Below are positions 60,463 to 64,000 of a stretch of DNA of 64,000 nt, one piece after another. The notes beneath the pieces are model-generated. The model had not been told where the DNA came from and ran no database searches. It was given only the letters and a program-made list of their open reading frames with translations. The stretch is from positions 62,001 through 126,000 of the forward strand of contig NZ_BNAI01000003.1 in assembly GCF_014653215.1 (NCBI RefSeq), in the 5' to 3' direction. The position numbers and the translations under genes are program-made. Numbering within the stretch: the stretch's first letter is position 1; each line of letters starts with the position of its first letter. This DNA is from Pseudolysinimonas yzui. GTDB lineage: Bacteria > Actinomycetota > Actinomycetes > Actinomycetales > Microbacteriaceae.

Positions 60463-61944
60463 CTATTTCTCGTTGATCAGAAAACGCGACTCGACGGCGA
60501 GCCAGAGCTCGAAGGCGTCACGATAGTTCTTGAGCTGACGGCCCGTCAGCTGCTCGATCTTCTTGATCCGGTATGACAACGTGTGCTCGTGAACGAAGAG
60601 CTGGGCTGCCGCTTGGCGGAGTCTTCCCTGGTTCTGAAAGTACACGGCCAAGGTACGCAGGAGCTCGGTTCCGTGGTCGGCGTCGTGAGCGATGATCGGG
60701 TTGAGCACACCGTCGGCGAGGTGCCTCATCATTTCGATGTCGGGGTTGAGCCAACGCCCGATCCCAAATTGCTCTTCGGCGAGCACCACGGCGCCGTCCG
60801 ACGACTCTCGCGCCAGATTGAGCGACCAGAGCGACTGGCGCTGCATGCGAGACAGCTCCTCGACCCGATGAAAGGGCTGGCTCGCCCCGACGTGAATGCC
60901 AAGGTCGCCGACGATGGCCCCCAGATCGACCTCCTCCGCACGCACGGCCACGAACAGCACGCCTTGGTCCCGCAGGAGATGGGGATGGCCGCGATCGCTC
61001 AGCCAGTCGCGGATCATGATCTCGCCGCCATCATCATCCGGGATACCGCACGCGAGCAACCGGATGCCAGCGGCAGGGTCGAGCCCCGCAACCGTGAATC
61101 GATCGGTCAACTCCTCCGGGGCGAGGTCACCGTCGAGCGCGCTCGACAGCAACGCGCTGCCTTGGCGATGCAATGCCTCTCGTCGACGCTGGTCATCGAC
61201 GGCGTCCAGGGCCGCAAGGGTACCGACATGCTGCAGGGTGGCCAGCCCCCCGGGTTTGGCGGCCAGGTGCTCCATTCCGACGAGATAGGCGGTTACCCGA
61301 TTACCGACGACGAGCGGCAGGATGTATCCGCCCGGGATCACCTGCAGGCCTCCCGCCAGATCCGCTTGTTCGAGTTCGAGGCCGTCCGGGACCCAGGGCC
61401 AGTCGGGGAGCAGCGGTAGCCCGGCCGGTGAGATGAGAGCCAGCCGGTAACCCGAGACATCCTCGAGTTCTGAGTAGATCTCGACGACGTTGCTCTCGAC
61501 ACTCGTGCGGTAGCGGAGCGTCTCGAACACCCGCAGATGTCGCGACAGCCGCCCCCTTGTCGTCTGCACGCTGGCATTGGCCACCAGGTGCGAGATCTCG
61601 ATGAAAGGAACCTGGCGTGGAACGCGCAGCACCGGAAAGTCGAGACGATCAGCCTCCTCGAGCAGCTCGGCTGTCAGCTCGGGAGCTTTCACGCTGACGG
61701 CGAGCCCGGCGAGCCGGTGCTGGGCAAGCTGCGCCACATAAGTGACCTGGCCTTCGGCGTCCGCCGGGATGCCGAAGCCGTTCACGATGAGGAGCTCGCC
61801 GCCCTCCATCCACGGCCCCGGATCCTCGAGCTCCGAGGTGTGCGTCCACAGGACCGACGCCCCCACGCCGCCGCTCCCAGCCCGCAGCTCCAAACCGAGG
61901 TGGGGCATAGCGAGGAGGTCGGCAACTGTCAGGTAGTCGTGCAC
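60463..61944 (-). CDS. PucR-family transcriptional regulator
   Basis: The 493-residue protein has the N-terminal PucR domain (about residues 5-125: VADLLAMPHLGLELRAGSGG, LEDPGPWMEGGELLIVNG). A central CdaR/GGDEF-like region follows, then the C-terminal PucR helix-turn-helix (about 430-485: AAQLFVHEHTLSYRIKKIEQLTGRQL). Such regulators respond to metabolites in purine, amine or sugar catabolism. It lies between the iolD operon and a Gfo/Idh gene on the same strand and is a candidate regulator of this locus. Its effector is unknown. Confidence 0.9.
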   Translation of the reverse strand: MHDYLTVADLLAMPHLGLELRAGSGGVGASVLWTHTSELEDPGPWMEGGELLIVNGFGIPADAEGQVTYVAQLAQHRLAGLAVSVKAPELTAELLEEADRLDFPVLRVPRQVPFIEISHLVANASVQTTRGRLSRHLRVFETLRYRTSVESNVVEIYSELEDVSGYRLALISPAGLPLLPDWPWVPDGLELEQADLAGGLQVIPGGYILPLVVGNRVTAYLVGMEHLAAKPGGLATLQHVGTLAALDAVDDQRRREALHRQGSALLSSALDGDLAPEELTDRFTVAGLDPAAGIRLLACGIPDDDGGEIMIRDWLSDRGHPHLLRDQGVLFVAVRAEEVDLGAIVGDLGIHVGASQPFHRVEELSRMQRQSLWSLNLARESSDGAVVLAEEQFGIGRWLNPDIEMMRHLADGVLNPIIAHDADHGTELLRTLAVYFQNQGRLRQAAAQLFVHEHTLSYRIKKIEQLTGRQLKNYRDAFELWLAVESRFLINEK

Positions 61945-61980
61945 GCGTTCTTCCCCATGCCGTCGGGCGCGGCGTCCGCC

Positions 61981-63123
61981 CTAGTCGAATCGATATGGTT
62001 CGTGCGGCCCGACGGACGGCAACGGCCGGGGTCGCTCGCACGTGCTCTCGATCTCGATGTGTCTTCCTTGCGCCGCCGAGGCTTCGAAAGCCAAGAGGAT
62101 CTCGAGCGAATGGTACGCGAAATCACCTCCGGTCCGAGGCTCCAGCCCGTTGCGGATCGCGTACCCGAACTCGGCGAGACCGATCCCGCGGTAAGCGTCA
62201 TCGCGATGCGTGATCGGAGTCTCGCGCCAGTCGCCGCCGCCGGGAGGCGTCATGTCGAGCGAGAGGTCGCGCGGCTCGCCACGCCGTACCACGGGCGCCC
62301 CCTCGAAGTGGTCGGGGTTCGGCGTGGCGAGGGAACCTCCCGTCCCGTAGATCTCGAGGTGCGGCAGGTTGTGGTTCCACACATCCCAGCTGACGATGAC
62401 CGTTGCGACGCCGCCTGACTCGAACTCGATCGTGCCGGTGACATGCGTCGGCGTCTGGATCTCGATGACGCCGTCAAACCCGCCGTCGGCCGTCGGCCGG
62501 GGACGAGTCTCCGACGAACGCGGAGCGGATGCCGCGACGCGTTTCGCGGGTCCGAAGATGTTGACCAGATTGGTGATGAGGTACGGCCCGATGTCGAGCA
62601 TCGGCCCGGCGCCCGGGCTGTAGAAGGGATCGACGTTCGGGTGCCAGTACTCGTACCCGCGGCACGCGAACGAGCCGAACGCCGCCACCGGCCGGCCGAT
62701 CCAGCCGTCGTCGATCAGCTTGCGACTGGTCTGCATCCCGGAGCCGAGGAACGTCGTGGGCGCGGAACCGACCTTCACGCCCGCGGCGCGTGCGGCATCC
62801 AGAATCTGTTGCGCTTCCTCGAGCGAGGTCGCGAACGGCTTCTCCGACAACACGTGCTTGCCCGCGGCGATCGCTTGCAGCGTGACCGGGGCGTGCAGTT
62901 TCGGCGGCGTCAGGTTGAGCACCAGTTCGACCTCCGGATCCGCGAGGAGCTGGTCGGGGGTCAGCGCCTTCGGCACCGAGTACTCAGCCGCGCGCGCCGC
63001 GACCGCAGCCGCGTTGACATCGGCGAGCGCGACGACGTCGACCTCCGGGTGGACGCCGATCTTGTCGAGGTACTGGTTGAGAACGTTTCCGACGCCGATG
63101 ATGCCGACTCGAATGGGTTCCAT
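61981..63123 (-). CDS. Gfo/Idh/MocA-family oxidoreductase
   Basis: The ATG at 63123 has AAGAAGAG upstream; longer reading is rejected. The 380 residues have VGIIGVGNVLNQYLDKI, LNLTPPKLHAPVTLQAIAAGKHVLSEKP with the catalytic Lys, and GAGPMLDIGPYLITNLVNIFG. It is the third family member in nine kilobases. It lies 37 bases downstream of the hydantoinase-B gene and 36 bases upstream of the pucR-type gene, so the three probably form one operon. A dehydrogenase or scyllo-inositol reductase role is possible. Confidence 0.9.
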   Translation of the reverse strand: MEPIRVGIIGVGNVLNQYLDKIGVHPEVDVVALADVNAAAVAARAAEYSVPKALTPDQLLADPEVELVLNLTPPKLHAPVTLQAIAAGKHVLSEKPFATSLEEAQQILDAARAAGVKVGSAPTTFLGSGMQTSRKLIDDGWIGRPVAAFGSFACRGYEYWHPNVDPFYSPGAGPMLDIGPYLITNLVNIFGPAKRVAASAPRSSETRPRPTADGGFDGVIEIQTPTHVTGTIEFESGGVATVIVSWDVWNHNLPHLEIYGTGGSLATPNPDHFEGAPVVRRGEPRDLSLDMTPPGGGDWRETPITHRDDAYRGIGLAEFGYAIRNGLEPRTGGDFAYHSLEILLAFEASAAQGRHIEIESTCERPRPLPSVGPHEPYRFD

Positions 63124-63160
63124 TGCTGCTCTTCTTTCGGTTTCGATGACGTCGGTCTGG

Positions 63161-64000
63161 CTAACGAGCGGCGAGTCGTTGGGCACGCAACTTCGCGGTC
63201 GCAACCTCGTCGAGAACGCCATCGGCTGCGACGACGCCATAGACGGCAAAAGCCGCCTCCGGGGTGACACGACTCTCGCGCAGATCGTCCAGAACCGCGA
63301 GCGCCTCCCGCTCTAGCGGGTCGCCGTAGCCTCCACCCCCGGGCGTAACTGACACGACCTTCTCGCCACGCAGCAGGTCGTAGCGTCCGACGATGGGGAT
63401 CTCGCGGCGTTCGCCCGTCGCGAGATCTTCGACCCATGCGGCCGGCACCGCCCCGCCCTGACCGCCGCGCACGCCTTGCGGCGGGTTGAGCAGCCCCTCG
63501 AGGCCGTAGGTGAGCGTGACTGACTCGACCCGCGGTTCCATAGTGACTCGCGTCGCGAGCCCGCCGCGCTGACGGCCGGCTCCGCCGGTGTCGGCGACGA
63601 GTGTGCGCTCGTGGATGAGGATCGGGTAGCGCTGTTCGTCGACCTCGACGCTGTCGTGGTACAACAACGCGCCACACACCGGCCGCTGGTAGGTCGGCCA
63701 GCCATCGACGAACGGGGTCGCCGGACCGCCGACGCCTCCGACGAGAATCTGGTTGACGTAGGCGTTGCCGTTGCGCTCGTCGATGCCCGAGATGACCGAT
63801 TTGGCGGGCGCCTGCCCCGTCGCCCCTTCCGCGGTTCCGTAGCCGTCGGCGATCTGGGCGAACGCCGCCTGAACCATGTTGACAACCCGGTCCGCGAGAT
63901 TGGTCGTTCCCGACGAGCACGAGAAGGGATGCTTCGGAATCCCGACGGCGCAGCCGTCGCGGAGCAGCACGTCGATGCGGCGGAAGGTGCCGGCGTTGCT
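63161..64000 (-). CDS. Hydantoinase B/oxoprolinase family protein (5' end outside window)
   Basis: The last 279 residues or so are visible. They include KHPFSCSSGTTNLADRVVNMVQAAF, the Gly-rich GVGGPATPFVDGWPTYQRPV, LVADTGGAGRQRGGLA and the terminal SVTPGGGGYGDPLERE, all diagnostic of HyuB/N-methylhydantoinase B. The family forms the second subunit of ATP-dependent hydantoin or oxoproline hydrolases; the HyuA subunit would be expected upstream, beyond the window. Its link to a PucR regulator fits nitrogen-ring catabolism. Confidence 0.9.
   Translation of the reverse strand, partial: SNAGTFRRIDVLLRDGCAVGIPKHPFSCSSGTTNLADRVVNMVQAAFAQIADGYGTAEGATGQAPAKSVISGIDERNGNAYVNQILVGGVGGPATPFVDGWPTYQRPVCGALLYHDSVEVDEQRYPILIHERTLVADTGGAGRQRGGLATRVTMEPRVESVTLTYGLEGLLNPPQGVRGGQGGAVPAAWVEDLATGERREIPIVGRYDLLRGEKVVSVTPGGGGYGDPLEREALAVLDDLRESRVTPEAAFAVYGVVAADGVLDEVATAKLRAQRLAAR

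Overview
The window is high-GC DNA from an actinobacterium, most likely a member of the Microbacteriaceae. The evidence is the strong G/C third-position bias, the many GTG starts with TGATG or GTGA couplings, the order orn, tRNA-His, clpS, DUF2017, zincin-like metallopeptidase, an ettA gene followed by a hotdog thioesterase, and a striking preference for the word GGATGC inside genes. The assignment to family is inference; no 16S gene is present.

Region 1 (1-8.5 kb) is housekeeping: a thioesterase cut by the window edge, EttA, small envelope proteins, an orphan HicB-like protein, an SSB paralogue, MsrA, an aldo/keto reductase, an EamA transporter and small conserved proteins. A nested palindrome closes a convergent gene pair. 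Region 2 (8.5-14.4 kb) holds tRNA-Arg(TCT) with an HNH-nuclease mini-insert flanked by a degenerate copy of the tRNA 3' end, a DrrAB-type exporter, a GDSL hydrolase, orn, tRNA-His(GTG), clpS and its usual followers.

Region 3 (14.4-25.8 kb) is a transport block: thiBPQ thiamine import controlled by a TPP riboswitch, a NodB deacetylase, an EXPERA-like membrane protein, and a Pot-type importer divergent from a GntR regulator that is coupled to a soluble Cache-domain protein. Region 4 (25.8-34.6 kb) returns to ordinary genes: a glycosyltransferase, an acetyltransferase, an M23 peptidase, an acyltransferase, PspC, an FBP zinc-finger protein, NAD(P)HX dehydratase, a HAD phosphatase and an old-yellow-enzyme reductase.

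Region 5 (34.6-47.9 kb) is a catabolic locus: an amino-acid dehydrogenase, an APC permease, an AcoR-type activator, an aldehyde dehydrogenase, two SDRs, an FAD monooxygenase and a fused FAD/Fe-S oxidoreductase. Region 6 (47.9-64 kb) is a second catabolic locus: a CUT2 sugar importer with a one-domain ATPase, an SDR/IlvD-type dehydratase/2-hydroxyacid dehydrogenase operon, a divergent Gfo/Idh oxidoreductase, an iolD/aldehyde dehydrogenase/iolG operon, a PucR regulator, a third Gfo/Idh enzyme and a truncated hydantoinase B.

The most interesting signal is a family of eight 17-bp imperfect palindromes, roughly TGTCCCA-N3-TGRGACA. I found them by eye only in regions 5 and 6, in the upstream spacers of catabolic operons. 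They tie the two loci into one putative regulon or into two related regulons. Other notable points are three genes with no usable canonical start codon where homology says the protein should begin (clpS, the Pot-type ATPase, an SRPBCC protein) and the HNH mini-insert. No CRISPR array, insertion sequence or rRNA gene was seen. No gene-free stretch exceeds about 310 bases; the longest, 18495-18806, carries the TPP riboswitch and its expression platform.
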